This document shows, one piece after another, positions 1 to 10,400 of a stretch of 64,000 bases of DNA; position 1 is the stretch's first letter, and the number at the start of each line of letters is the position of its first letter. Source of the stretch: Pirellulaceae bacterium (lineage in GTDB: Bacteria; Planctomycetota; Planctomycetia; Pirellulales; Pirellulaceae). Location of the stretch: NCBI GenBank assembly GCA_018402565.1, contig JAGYIQ010000001.1, positions 930,001 to 994,000 of the forward strand, given 5' to 3'. The translations under genes and the position numbers were made by a program. Under the pieces are notes generated by a model. The model saw only the letters and a list, made by a program, of their open reading frames with translations. It made no database searches and was not told where the DNA came from.

Positions 1-1714
1 GTGGTACGGCGTTCGGATCGTTGGTCTCGTAGTAGCGGCCGCGTCCGATTTCAGCGATGCGGGCCAGCAAGGCACGATCGGCATCCCCCAAGGCGACTGT
101 TGACACCGTAATTCCACTGTCGACCATCGCTTGCGTCAAACTATCGTGATCTTCGTTGGTGGTATGCCCATCACTGAGGCAGATCATGTGGCGGATCTTC
201 GCCGGCGTACCCTCCAACATGTCGCGACCGACCAACATCGCCGGATACATGCTGGTCCCTCCACCCGCGGCCAAAGTATCAATCGATCCCATGATCAAAT
301 CTCGCTCGGCGGCGAACCGCATCTCACTGACGATCAACGGTTCACTATCGAAGCCCACCACTGCAATCTGGTCCCGCGGGCTGAGGAGCTCCACCGCCGA
401 CTTGGACGCCTCGCGGGCCAACGCGATCGGCAGCCCCTCCATCGAGCCGGACTTGTCGATCACCAACACCATGGCCAAAGAAGGTTTTTCTCGTTCCTTC
501 TCATAACGCGATACCAGCGGCAATACATCTTCCACTGGGGTTCGATGGTAGCCACCCAAGCCAAAACTATTCTCGGAGCCCAGCATCGCCAGACCGCCGC
601 CAAAATCCACCACGTACTGCTTCAGCAATTCCATTTGCCGTTGGGTCAGCACCGTCGCCGGGAGATCCGCCAACACGACCGCATCAAATGCCAATAGCTC
701 GCTAATGGAATCAGGCACGCCCAACTTGCCACGGATTTCGACCGAAAAATCTTGTTCCTGCAGCGCTCGCACGATGGGACGCAACTGTAGCTCATCCTGA
801 TGTAACATGAGAATCCGCGGTTGGCCGCGGACGGTCAAAGTACAGGTTCGTGAATTATTCAGCGGAAAGTGGTCGTCGGTCGTCACCAATTCGACGGTCC
901 AAGGACTGGCCCCGGAGGTCACCATATCCACATCAAACCAGTAGCGGTTCAAGCGGTCCGCTTGGTACTCGATCTCCTGCTCCTGAACCACGACCCCGCG
1001 ATGCACCATCCGCAGCTTGCCGCGACCTGGGTGATTGCTGCGTACACCGACGTTCATCCGTACGACTTCGCCCAAGTAGGCTCGGGGGGAGGATGGAGTC
1101 AATGATTCGACCGAGACTTCGTTCTTCAACAAGGCGGAGATGGGATTAAAGAACAACTGCACGTTCTCTTCGCCCAGTTGTCGCCAAGCAGCCGCCAACG
1201 AATCGTTCGTCTCCTGCCCATCGCTGAACAGCACGACCCGCTTGACCTTGGCTGAGGGGAAACCCTGTCGAGCCTGCAGCAAGGCGGCCGCCAATCGCGA
1301 CTCCTGGCGATACCGATCGTCAGCCCCCGCCGTTTGCCACTGGAGCAGCAACGTCCTCAGTTCCTCAGCCGAGGAGAACTCACGCATCCCGGCCGCGACA
1401 CTGGACACGCTCCACGAGTCATTGCCACCCAGTTCTCCCACCAAAGCCTCGATCGTCTGCGTCGCTTCAATCGCAGCGTTCAGTTCGATCGATTGGGAGA
1501 CATCCAGCAAAAAGACGACATGCACATCGGAATGATCCAATCGAGCGTAGGGGCGACACAGCGCCAGCAGTAAACACACGAACCCGGCCACGCGTAGTCC
1601 GAATGTCAGCCACTGCTTCCAAGCCGGCGCATCGACTAGGTTGGTGGCGAAGGAATACGCCCACGGCACCAACAAGCATAGCCACCAGAGTGGCGTCCAA
1701 GTCAACCAGTCCAT
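1..1714 (-). CDS. Double VWA-domain membrane protein with glutamine-amidotransferase-like middle, 3' end outside window
   Basis: The reverse strand is open from an ATG at 1714 to the window edge (at least 571 codons). The N-terminus is hydrophobic (about residues 7-20 and 38-53). A first VWA domain follows with metal-site motif DVSQS (71-75), then a beta-rich stretch. A region resembling class I glutamine amidotransferase-like folds (LADLPATVL, then GGGLAMLG) leads straight into a second VWA domain with the perfect MIDAS DKSGS (420-424). Proteins of this build are annotated in planctomycetes as VWA or glutamine amidotransferase-like membrane proteins; the activity is unknown. The start lies 2 bases after the stop of the BatA-like gene, so the two are probably translationally coupled. 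It is the last visible gene of the MoxR operon. Confidence 0.85.
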   Translation of the reverse strand, partial: MDWLTWTPLWWLCLLVPWAYSFATNLVDAPAWKQWLTFGLRVAGFVCLLLALCRPYARLDHSDVHVVFLLDVSQSIELNAAIEATQTIEALVGELGGNDSWSVSSVAAGMREFSSAEELRTLLLQWQTAGADDRYRQESRLAAALLQARQGFPSAKVKRVVLFSDGQETNDSLAAAWRQLGEENVQLFFNPISALLKNEVSVESLTPSSPRAYLGEVVRMNVGVRSNHPGRGKLRMVHRGVVVQEQEIEYQADRLNRYWFDVDMVTSGASPWTVELVTTDDHFPLNNSRTCTLTVRGQPRILMLHQDELQLRPIVRALQEQDFSVEIRGKLGVPDSISELLAFDAVVLADLPATVLTQRQMELLKQYVVDFGGGLAMLGSENSFGLGGYHRTPVEDVLPLVSRYEKEREKPSLAMVLVIDKSGSMEGLPIALAREASKSAVELLSPRDQIAVVGFDSEPLIVSEMRFAAERDLIMGSIDTLAAGGGTSMYPAMLVGRDMLEGTPAKIRHMICLSDGHTTNEDHDSLTQAMVDSGITVSTVALGDADRALLARIAEIGRGRYYETNDPNAVP

Positions 1715-1716
1715 GC

Positions 1717-3504
1717 TCAACCGACCCACCTCCGATGATACAACACGGACTCGGCAATCAGCACCAAGATCGCCAACGCCGTCAACCAAAAGGCTGGCGA
1801 CCAGCGGCGAGTCACGGGTTCACTATTTTCTTTTAAGTCGCTGACCTGCAACAGGGATTCTGTCGATTGCAACAGACTGACGCCGACCTGCCAAGCCTGT
1901 GCCCCGGACTTGAATTGATGAAAGCCCAAGTCTCCGATCCGGCCCACTTCCGCTGCGGTCAGCGAGCGAGTCTCACCGGCGGGTGTCGTCCATTCCAAGC
2001 CTTGGCTTTCATCGGGAAAGAATTCACGCCAGTCCTGCCCTGTGGCCACGATGGTCGGCTTCGGTTCGCCTTGTCCACTCAAATGGGTTGCCACGGAATA
2101 AACCAACACCGGGAACCAGGGACTCAGGAAGAAATCCGCCTGTTGTGGATCCAGATTGACGACCACCACGCGGCGTCCGCGATCCGTCGCACGGTACAAC
2201 AGCGGCGTCCCGTCGTCCGCCGCGACCAATACCTCGGCACCGGCGGGAGCCTGTAAGCGTTTGGCTCCCAACCAGGCCAGGGAGGTGGGATCCCAATGGC
2301 GGACTAGCGGATGGTCTTCGTCGCGGACCGTTGCCACCCCCACAATCATTTCGTCGGCCAAATTGGCCCAGTACGGGGACTCGCCGCTGGGGTTAAAGAT
2401 CAACAAGGCCGCGTCGCTGGACACTTCGGTCATCGCCAGATTGCCGGGCAACATGACCACTGCTGCGTCCGTTGGCTCCACCAATCTGAGCCAGCGATCC
2501 CCCGTCGCGAAAGCTTGGACGCTGTTGTCGTAGAAGAAGCGATCCTCGCCCACCACGGCGACATCCACAGGCACCAACGGGGGCAGATAAGCATAGGCTT
2601 GATTGTCATCCGCCAACCGATCTTCAATCTCCAGGCGAAAGAACCAGCGGCCTTCGTCCGCCTCGGTGATCCGCCAAACTTCCGCTGCGTTGATTCCTGG
2701 CTTTATCTCCAACGGCACGATCTTCTTGAGACGATCATCCGTTTCATGATAGACAGCCAAATCAACCGTCACCGGTTCGTTGTACGAGGAAGCCACTTGC
2801 AGGTAGACGCCGACGGGGGAGTCGGCCAAGGGCAGTCTTTGCATGTCACAGGCGACGATTCCCACGTTGCCCGCGGAATCGTTGCCGATCTTCAGCCATT
2901 CCAAACCCTCCACCCAGGTTCCGACATTGCCCCAACAACCGTCCGACAAGACCAGGCGGCGCGGGCCTGTGGCAGTCGCTCCGCTGACAAACTGTGCCAA
3001 GGCCGCGGACGATGCCGGAACGGAGGTTGAAGAAATTTGCTCGATCGCGTCCAGCAGTTCGCGTGGACTGTCGGTCAGGTTGGAGTGAAATACCACTGAA
3101 TCTGCCACGGACGCCACGCTGCAACGCTGATTGCCATCCAGAGCTTGCACGATATCGGCGGCCGCCTGTTTGGCCAATTGCAGCCGACTGACGCCTGCCT
3201 CCAACGTGTTCATGGAGGCGCTGTTGTCGATCAACAGGACAAGGTCTCGTCGAGAATCCCCCAGCCAATAGGGTCGAGCCGCCGCGGCGACGATGGCCAC
3301 AAAGACTGCGATCAGCAGCAGCAGGCTGAACACATCGCGAAAGCGTTCAAACAACGTTCGCGCACGGCGTTCTTCAAACACTTTGGCCCACAAAAACCAA
3401 GCGGTGGCTGGCTTGCGAGTGGGTCGCACCTTGAGGAAGTAAATGGCCACAAGCGGCAGCAGGGCCAACAATCCCCACCACATCAGCGGCAGAGCAAAAC
3501 TCAT
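1717..3504 (-). CDS. BatA-like VWA domain membrane protein
   Basis: The protein has 595 residues. The N-terminus matches the aerotolerance-regulator BatA N-terminal domain: a membrane segment (about 7-25) followed by the charged FLKVRPTRKP stretch, then a second membrane segment (60-77). A VWA domain with MIDAS DNSAS (93-97) follows, and a last membrane helix lies near the C-terminus. The chosen ATG at 3504 overlaps the stop of the DUF58 gene in an ATGA arrangement; a longer in-frame start at 3624 would run deep into that gene and is unlikely. Bat proteins work with MoxR ATPases at the membrane in stress tolerance or complex assembly; the exact target here is unknown. Confidence 0.88.
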   Translation of the reverse strand: MSFALPLMWWGLLALLPLVAIYFLKVRPTRKPATAWFLWAKVFEERRARTLFERFRDVFSLLLLIAVFVAIVAAAARPYWLGDSRRDLVLLIDNSASMNTLEAGVSRLQLAKQAAADIVQALDGNQRCSVASVADSVVFHSNLTDSPRELLDAIEQISSTSVPASSAALAQFVSGATATGPRRLVLSDGCWGNVGTWVEGLEWLKIGNDSAGNVGIVACDMQRLPLADSPVGVYLQVASSYNEPVTVDLAVYHETDDRLKKIVPLEIKPGINAAEVWRITEADEGRWFFRLEIEDRLADDNQAYAYLPPLVPVDVAVVGEDRFFYDNSVQAFATGDRWLRLVEPTDAAVVMLPGNLAMTEVSSDAALLIFNPSGESPYWANLADEMIVGVATVRDEDHPLVRHWDPTSLAWLGAKRLQAPAGAEVLVAADDGTPLLYRATDRGRRVVVVNLDPQQADFFLSPWFPVLVYSVATHLSGQGEPKPTIVATGQDWREFFPDESQGLEWTTPAGETRSLTAAEVGRIGDLGFHQFKSGAQAWQVGVSLLQSTESLLQVSDLKENSEPVTRRWSPAFWLTALAILVLIAESVLYHRRWVG

Positions 3505-4364
3505 GCAACCAGCCCCCCACGCCGCAAGATATCTTGAATGACTTGATCGAAAGGCACGTCGGGCGTTGTGGCCGCCAAGCCAATCCCCCGTCGAGCGCAG
3601 CTGGAGCGCAATTGATCGTTCCACTGCTGCACTGCCGCTTCATACAGGGCCGCTTCGCGCGCTGTAATCGTCAATCGTCGGCGTTGCCCCGTCTCCACAC
3701 ATTCCAGTTCAACATCGCCCTTCCAGCGGCAGCGCAGGTCATCGGTATCTTGGACTTGCAGGCAGTACACGTCATGTTTGTGCCACTGCAGGAAGCTCAG
3801 TCCCTCGTCGAAGCCCGCGGGAAACAAAAAGTCCGATAGGACGATCACGACAGCGCGTCGCCGATGTCGGGCCTGAAAGAGTTTGCAGGCGTTGCCAAAA
3901 TCGGTCTCCCCAGACCGCGTGCTCGCGGCTTGGAGATTGCTGAGCAACGGCAACACGGCGCCTCTGCCCCGGGATGACTCCAAGATGGACTGTAATCCAT
4001 CGGTCAAGCCATGCACGACCAAGCGATCCAGATTGTTCAAGGCAATGTACCCCAGTGCCGCGGCCAACTGCCGAGCATAGAGAAACTTCCCTTCCATCGA
4101 ACGACTGGTGTCCAATAAAATGTGGATCGTCGTGTCCTCTTCTACCTCGAACAACTTGATGATCAAATCGTCAAAGCGAGCGTAAACGCGCCAATCGATC
4201 GCCCGGTAGTCGGCCCCGAAGTAATACTCGGAGTAGTCGGCGAACGTCACGCCGGTTCCACGCCTTACGCTCTGGCGATCTGCCTGCAACGAACCGTTGA
4301 GCACCTTGCGTGCCAGCAAGTACAGCGAATCCAGACGTCGAATAAAACTGGGGTCGGTAAACAT
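3501..4364 (-). CDS. DUF58 domain protein (MoxR partner)
   Basis: The protein has 287 residues and typical DUF58 features: an RRGTGVTFADYSEY stretch (35-47), the conserved GADYRAIDW motif (50-58), then a VWA-like strand with DTSRSM (85-90). DUF58 proteins are nearly always encoded next to MoxR ATPases and VWA proteins, as here, and are thought to act as adaptors in MoxR chaperone complexes. It is soluble, with no membrane segment seen. Its stop overlaps the start of the BatA-like gene. It lies 184 bp downstream of the MoxR gene, the widest gap inside this operon. Confidence 0.92.
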   Translation of the reverse strand: MFTDPSFIRRLDSLYLLARKVLNGSLQADRQSVRRGTGVTFADYSEYYFGADYRAIDWRVYARFDDLIIKLFEVEEDTTIHILLDTSRSMEGKFLYARQLAAALGYIALNNLDRLVVHGLTDGLQSILESSRGRGAVLPLLSNLQAASTRSGETDFGNACKLFQARHRRRAVVIVLSDFLFPAGFDEGLSFLQWHKHDVYCLQVQDTDDLRCRWKGDVELECVETGQRRRLTITAREAALYEAAVQQWNDQLRSSCARRGIGLAATTPDVPFDQVIQDILRRGGLVA

Positions 4365-4548
4365 CAGTGGGGGCTTGTACTTTTTTCTAACCGTTCAAGG
4401 TTGGAATGGTCATTCTAGGGGTTGGTGGGTCGCGCTGGTCGGACCGTGCATGGGGCAAACTCGTGGCACTCACCAGTTGTCTTTTTGTAGGCCAACGATC
4501 GTATGATTAGCCCAACTTGCTCCACGACACCTTGCAAGGCGTGAACGG
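4365..4548. other. Gap between MoxR and DUF58 genes
   Basis: This 184-bp gap inside an otherwise tight operon holds no open frame that resembles a protein and no strong hairpin. It may hide a secondary promoter or processing site, but no convincing box is visible. Confidence 0.3.
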
Positions 4549-5538
4549 TTACAATTTTTTCAACACTGCGGCGATCACATCATCCGTCGGGACACCTTCC
4601 GCCTCGCCCTCGAAACTTAGCAAGACGCGGTGCCGCAAAGCCGGTACCACTACAGCAGACACGTCCTCGGTGGCCACATGAAAACGACCATCCAACAGGG
4701 CCTTGGCCCGTGCGGCAGCCAGAATGGCCTGCGCGCCGCGTGGGGAAGCGCCGTAGCGAACGTACTTCCGCGCCATCTCCGGTGCGTCCTCGTTGTCGGG
4801 ATGGGTGGCCCGTACGATGCGGATTAAATAGTCTTGAACAGGCCGATCCACGGGCACTTCCCGCAACAGTCGCCCCATCCGCAACAGGTCTTCGCCACTG
4901 GCTACCGGCGTGATGGCTGGCGGATGATTCGAGCTGGTGCGATTGAGGATCTCAAAAAAGTCGTCATGATTGGGCAGGCGCACGAATAACTTAAAAAAGA
5001 AGCGATCCAATTGCGCTTCCGGCAATGGGAAGGTCCCATCCTGTTCGATGGGGTTTTGTGTCGCCAAGACAAAAAAGGGTAATTCCAATCGATGCGACTG
5101 CCCGGCGACCGTGACCGACTTTTCCTGCATGGTCTCAAGCAAAGCGGATTGCGTCTTGGGCGTTGCCCGATTGATTTCATCTGCCAACAAAATATTGGCA
5201 AACACGGGCCCAGGTTGAAACTCCAATTGCCGCCGGCCATCCCGTTCCAGCAAGACTTGTGTGCCGACAATATCCGCCGGCAGCAGGTCGGGTGTGAACT
5301 GGATCCGCTGGAACTTCAAGTCCAACGCCTGGCTGATCGTGTGTACCAACGCGGTCTTGCCCAGGCCCGGCACGCCTTCCAACAGGACGTGCCCGCCACA
5401 GACGATCGCGATCAAGACGTCTTCGATAATCTCATGTTGACCTACAATGAAACGCGAAACCTCTTCGCGAATCCGCTGAAAGGTCTGCACAAAGTTTTCC
5501 ACTTCGCCGGCCAAAGCCTGAGCAGTCGGGGTTGACAC
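4549..5538 (-). CDS. MoxR-family AAA+ ATPase
   Basis: With a GTG start at 5538 the protein is 329 residues, the usual MoxR length. Walker A is GVPGLGKT (55-62) and Walker B ILLADEIN (116-123). The family hallmarks FTPDLLPADIVGT (81-93) and ATQNPIEQDGTFPLPEAQLDRF follow. The GTG is chosen because a GGAG sits 10 bases upstream and the protein before it has no family similarity; an ATG at 5616 would add 26 unlikely residues. MoxR ATPases are chaperone-like and act with VWA partners, encoded immediately downstream here. Confidence 0.93.
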   Translation of the reverse strand: MSTPTAQALAGEVENFVQTFQRIREEVSRFIVGQHEIIEDVLIAIVCGGHVLLEGVPGLGKTALVHTISQALDLKFQRIQFTPDLLPADIVGTQVLLERDGRRQLEFQPGPVFANILLADEINRATPKTQSALLETMQEKSVTVAGQSHRLELPFFVLATQNPIEQDGTFPLPEAQLDRFFFKLFVRLPNHDDFFEILNRTSSNHPPAITPVASGEDLLRMGRLLREVPVDRPVQDYLIRIVRATHPDNEDAPEMARKYVRYGASPRGAQAILAAARAKALLDGRFHVATEDVSAVVVPALRHRVLLSFEGEAEGVPTDDVIAAVLKKL

Positions 5539-5584
5539 TGGGTCGATTCTCCAAAAAACACGAAATAAAAAGGTCTTAGCACCG

Positions 5585-5616
5585 GTGCGGCGTCTGTTCT
5601 TTGGCGACAGCCGCAC
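5585..5616 (-). other. Hairpin upstream of MoxR gene
   Basis: A 7-bp inverted repeat (GTGCGGC/GCCGCAC) with a 18-base interior lies between the coiled-coil gene and the MoxR start. On the minus strand a run of five T follows about 14 bases later. It could be a weak attenuator or RNA-stability element inside the operon; it is too imperfect to call a terminator. Confidence 0.25.
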
Positions 5617-5655
5617 ACCATGGCCGTCTCCTGAGGGCGTTTTCGAGCGGTCTGC

Positions 5656-7419
5656 CTATGGCTGTTCCTCGGGTGCCGCGGATTGATGGATCTGCAAGAA
5701 GTAGTTCTTGACGCCACTTTTCAGATCTTCAGGAATATCTTCTCTTTCCACAAACGATTCGAACTGCCGTTGGAAGTCGCGCTCGGCAGCCTCCCCGACA
5801 CGTCGGCTGATACCCGTCCCGGAATCGGCCGCTTGGATCTGTGTCAGTGACGGACCTTGCCCGTGCAAGCCTTGCAACCGCGAGGCTCGCCCTTTGGTCT
5901 CGGGATTGTCCTGATCCGCGCGTTGCCGATCGCTGGTGCCGCGCCCCGCCTCACGACCTCCGGGTTGGTCGCCCTGGCCACGACCGCCGGAACGAGCTTG
6001 AGCCTGAGACTGGGCCTGGCCGAACTTCTTGGCCAACCCACGGAGCCGAGCTTGGGCAGCGCGTTGCCGGGCCAAGCGACGCAGTTGTTGTCCGATCTGG
6101 TCCAAGTCTCCGTTGACGCGTCCGCGACAAGCTTCGCATTCGCCCTCCGCCCCTTCCTGGTCGCCTTCGTCGGCCAATTCCAGCTTCTCCATCGCCTCTT
6201 CCCAGGCCTGCAGGTCTTCCTCCAACTGCCGCATCAGTTCCTCCAGTTGGCCGTCCAAATCTTCTCCGTCGGCCTCTTCTCCGCGAGCTTGCCCGTCGTC
6301 GCCGGGCGGTGGGGCGGGCAAACCCTCTGGCCAGTTCTCCAGACCCTGGTCCCCCATCTCAGGTTGGTCGCGACCGGCCGCCAGTGGCTGGCTATTCTGT
6401 CCCCGCGAATCCCGCTGTCGACCCGCATCACGGCCCGAGGCGTTGGCCATGCGTTGCGCCGCCGCCCGCAGTTTAGCCAATTCCTTTTGCTGTTCCGTCA
6501 ACTTCAAGCCAGGCTGCTGTTCTCTGGGCTTCAGTTTGAGTTTCTCCAGTTCCCGCGCGGCCTGATCCAGTTTTTTCTGTTTGAGTAAATCCGCCAAGTC
6601 ACGATTGACCGGATCTTTCTTCAATTCCGTCGCCGCCCGTTCCAGCAACTGCTCATCACGACGATTCTGTAAGGCTTGCGCTGCCTGCTCGATCTTGCGT
6701 TCCAACTTCGCGTACTGTCGCATGGCTTCGCGCGGATCACCCGTTGCCTCCAGTTCCTTGACCCACTCACGCAGTTGATTCGCGTTGATCAACTCCTTTT
6801 CGACCTCGTCACTGACTTCCAACTCCAATTGGTCGATCAGGTCGCTCAGTTCTTGATTGATGTCATCCGTGGCCTGCAGCGTTGCACGGCGGAGAGCTTC
6901 CTCCGCCACTAACGTGAGACTCGGTCCCTTGAATGCCAAGCCAACCGCCAACGCGGTGCAGCCGATTGCGACCCACAACAAATGCCGTGGTGTGCGAAAA
7001 CGAATGCCGTCCAGTGACTTGTCTTCCAGTTGGCGAGCCGTCTGTTGGGCCTGCAAGTCGTAGAACCCGTCCCGCCGGCCGTCTTGCGTGAAGTTGCGAC
7101 AGGAACGCAGCGAATCCTTGAGTTGGAACAGCCGATCCGCCTGCTGAGCGGCAGCGTCGTCGTTCACCCGCCAAACCATTCCCAACGCCAATGACGCCAC
7201 AGCCCAGACCAACGCCGCGACCGCATACACGGGCCAGGGCACCTGGTGTCCACGGATTACGTCGACCGTCGCCCAGACGACCAATCCCACGCTCACCCAT
7301 AACCACGCCCACAAGAGGCCGTGCCAGAACGCGTGGCGATTGAGTCGTCGCCTGACCCGTTGGATAAACTGCAATACTCGTCCCGCGGCGACCGAATTGT
7401 CGTTGTTGCTCTGATCCAT
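5656..7419 (-). CDS. Membrane-anchored coiled-coil protein of MoxR operon
   Basis: This 587-residue protein has three N-terminal hydrophobic segments (two around residues 30-90, one near 150) and then a very long Gln/Glu/Ala/Arg-rich helical region with many predicted heptads, ending in a Gly/Gln/Arg-rich low-complexity tail. The ATG at 7419 is preferred (GGGAAG five to six bases upstream) over a TTG at 7452. It resembles the DUF4175-like membrane coiled-coil proteins seen beside MoxR/BatA genes. Its position between the giant TPR gene and MoxR suggests a scaffold for the same membrane complex; no enzymatic motif is visible. Confidence 0.8.
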   Translation of the reverse strand: MDQSNNDNSVAAGRVLQFIQRVRRRLNRHAFWHGLLWAWLWVSVGLVVWATVDVIRGHQVPWPVYAVAALVWAVASLALGMVWRVNDDAAAQQADRLFQLKDSLRSCRNFTQDGRRDGFYDLQAQQTARQLEDKSLDGIRFRTPRHLLWVAIGCTALAVGLAFKGPSLTLVAEEALRRATLQATDDINQELSDLIDQLELEVSDEVEKELINANQLREWVKELEATGDPREAMRQYAKLERKIEQAAQALQNRRDEQLLERAATELKKDPVNRDLADLLKQKKLDQAARELEKLKLKPREQQPGLKLTEQQKELAKLRAAAQRMANASGRDAGRQRDSRGQNSQPLAAGRDQPEMGDQGLENWPEGLPAPPPGDDGQARGEEADGEDLDGQLEELMRQLEEDLQAWEEAMEKLELADEGDQEGAEGECEACRGRVNGDLDQIGQQLRRLARQRAAQARLRGLAKKFGQAQSQAQARSGGRGQGDQPGGREAGRGTSDRQRADQDNPETKGRASRLQGLHGQGPSLTQIQAADSGTGISRRVGEAAERDFQRQFESFVEREDIPEDLKSGVKNYFLQIHQSAAPEEQP

Positions 7420-7454
7420 GCTGACTTCCCGCTCGTTGGCGATTGACTCCAAAC

Positions 7455-10400
7455 CTATTCTAATAACTTGTTCAACTGTTCCAATCGCTGAGGATTGTCA
7501 CCCATTAACAATTCGGCGATGACTTTTGGCACCAACCTCTTCGCCTCGTCGTTGTCTCCTGCTTGATGCAAGGCCCAAGCATATTCTACCTGACGATTGG
7601 CCCGGGCTTGAGCCATCGTACGACCGGTCGCGGAAACGGCCCGCTTCAGGCTACTGGCCGCGGCCTCCCATTGCTGGGCGGCCATCTGACGCTCTCCGAT
7701 TTGCCGCCAGATCTCACCGCCCACGGCATCGATCCGAGCCAATTCCGGTCCGATGGTGAGCAACTCCTCCTTGCTCAGTAGCCCAGCGTCCTCGATCGCA
7801 TCCAGGCCCATACGAGCGACTCGGCAGCTATCGCAACTCTCCTTGACACCACCACGGAAGTGATCGCTGCCAACGGTGGCGCCGGTCTTCGTCAACTCCC
7901 AAAGGCCTGTGACCAACTTGACTCGTTCTTCCAGAGGAGCCTCCGTCACGCCAGCCTTCATTCGCTTGACGATCGGCCAGACCTCGTCGATGTTGGGCCC
8001 TGACGAGACCGCTCGGGCTCCCGCCAGAAAACGTGCGGAGCCACCACGCCCGCCGTCGACAGCGGTTAGCATTTCGTTGAACTCCGCTGAACGATCCTGG
8101 ACGTAGAACCAAATCTGCAACAGGACTCTCAGCCGATTGGATCGACTTAATTCGTCTTTCGCCTCCAACTTCAAGAGATCCGGAGCGACCGCTACCAACG
8201 TCTCCGCGTCCAGTCCTGCCAAACCACGCATCAAGTTGGCCGCAAGTCGTTCCAGCAGTTGCGACAAGGCTTGTCGCGTCTCCCAATCATCCGCCGGCAT
8301 CGCATCGACTTGCGCAAACAGTTTTGTCAGGCTGTCATTTTTCCCCGCGCGGAGTTCCACCACCATCTGCTGAGAAAACAAATCACGATTGCGACGGCTC
8401 GTGACTTCCTCCAACCGTCGACTCCAGATATCGGTGGGGCTCAACTTGTCGACCAGGGTCTGCAAGCCTTCCACCACGACGATTGGAGGGCTCTCCAACT
8501 GCATCAACAGAGCCACCGCTAGTTTCTGTTCATCGAGATTGACGAACGTCTGATCACCGAACAGGGCGGCCAGACGCTCCAAACGCTGGCGACGATCGAC
8601 CGACGGTTGCGACTGGGTCGCAGGTGGATCGACCAACTGTGACAAGTAAAGCTCCGTCAGGTATTTGGTCCCTGGGTGGTTGGCCAGGGCCAACAGGTCG
8701 GGCAGCTTTGCTTCCAGCGTCGCATCGAACCAGACCCCTCTCGCTGCCGCGTTGGCGTCGGCGCTCGGTCTGGCTACGGCAGCCAAATCCAGCTCTGGGG
8801 TCTCGATCCGACCCCAACGGCGATTTAACTGCGCCCAGGCCAAATTCGCGTAGCCCAACCGAGTCAATTCAGCGATCACGTCGGGACCGGCTTCCATCTC
8901 ACCCAGAGCACGGACCACGGCCTGAACACCGCTGGGCCTCTGCAGTCGATGGTAGAGCCGGATCGAAGGCAAAATAGTCATTCTGCCGGTGTAGCCGCGC
9001 ATGGCTTGTCCGGCGTAGCGTTCCCACAAGGTCATGAATTTTCCACCGACTGCCTGCAGTTGGGCATCGTCCGGAATGGCTTCCAGTCGAGTCAGCACGG
9101 TCATCAACCACTGGGGCGCGGTGGTCACTTGCTTGGAACGCGCGAGAGTTTCGGAAATCACGTCGAGACACAAGTCAAAATCATCCGGTTGGTCCCCCAG
9201 CAACTTCCAACTCAGCAACGACAAGGCTGAGACGAACCGAAACGGCACCGCTCGATTGGGATCCCGTACTTGCTCCAACAGAATCTGTCGCACACTCGCC
9301 TGATCCACGTTTAGTGTCGACGAGTCAACCACCGCCAAGTTGACCAATTGGGTAGCCAACCACCATTGTTGAGCAATCGCCGCAAGCTTGTCGTCCTGTT
9401 GAGCCTGTTGAGCCCACGTCGCGATGGACGCGCGATTTTCAGCCGAGAGGGTCAAGGAATCCAGAAGCCGGGTGAACGGAAAATGCAGCACCGACACATC
9501 GGCATCCCCGAGAGCTTGTGAAAGGTCTTGTGAAAATACCTGCAGTTGATCACTATTTTTCTCGCTATGGACCGCAATCAGGGCGACTTGGAGGGCACGA
9601 GAAAGATCTCGTACCACAGACTCCTCCAGAAACTCATACAGATCAAACCCTTCGCTGTTGGTCTCGCTGGCGTAGCGTAGAGAGATGGCCAGTCCACGGG
9701 GAGGATCCAACGAAACGGCTCCCGTCAACAGACGTGAAACCAATTCTGACACATTGTCACCCTGACGTCGATAGACGGGAGCCGCCAGCTTCAACAAATG
9801 TTTCATACCAGCCAAGAAATCGTCGGGGTGTTCCTTCAATAGAGGCAGCAGGACATCTGTGGCATATTCCTGAATGGCGTACGAGTACGGTTGGATTCCC
9901 AGGTTGGCGATCGTCTTGGCATCCATCAGTCGCTGGAAGGGCGACAGGATTTCCACGCCACGGGAGAGAACCGCCAGCACCTCGGGATCGCCTTGATTGG
10001 TCAAGCTATCAGCGCCCTCAGTCACCTCTTTCACAAAATCGGTAACGACCTTGAGTCGTTCGTCAGTAAAAGTAGCTAACAGTTCCAGTTCCGGCTTCAG
10101 GGCCTCGTGAACTTCCTTCACAGACAGTTTCTGCCATCGACCCGTTTTTTCGAAGGCTGCCAAGAATATTTGTAATCCGAACGTCGGCTCGCGTTCCTTC
10201 AATTTGCGAACCACCGATCGCCTGGTGCGAAACTCGCTGTAACGCAAGCGATTTAGCAGCGTGCCGTACACCGACTCCCCACTACCGTTGGACAACGGGT
10301 AGGGCTGAAATGTTTCCAATCCATTGAAGAATGGCGAACTGTCAAAAATAGCCAGAATGACAGCCGCATCGCGTTCTTCCCCGATGGATTGAGATACCGC

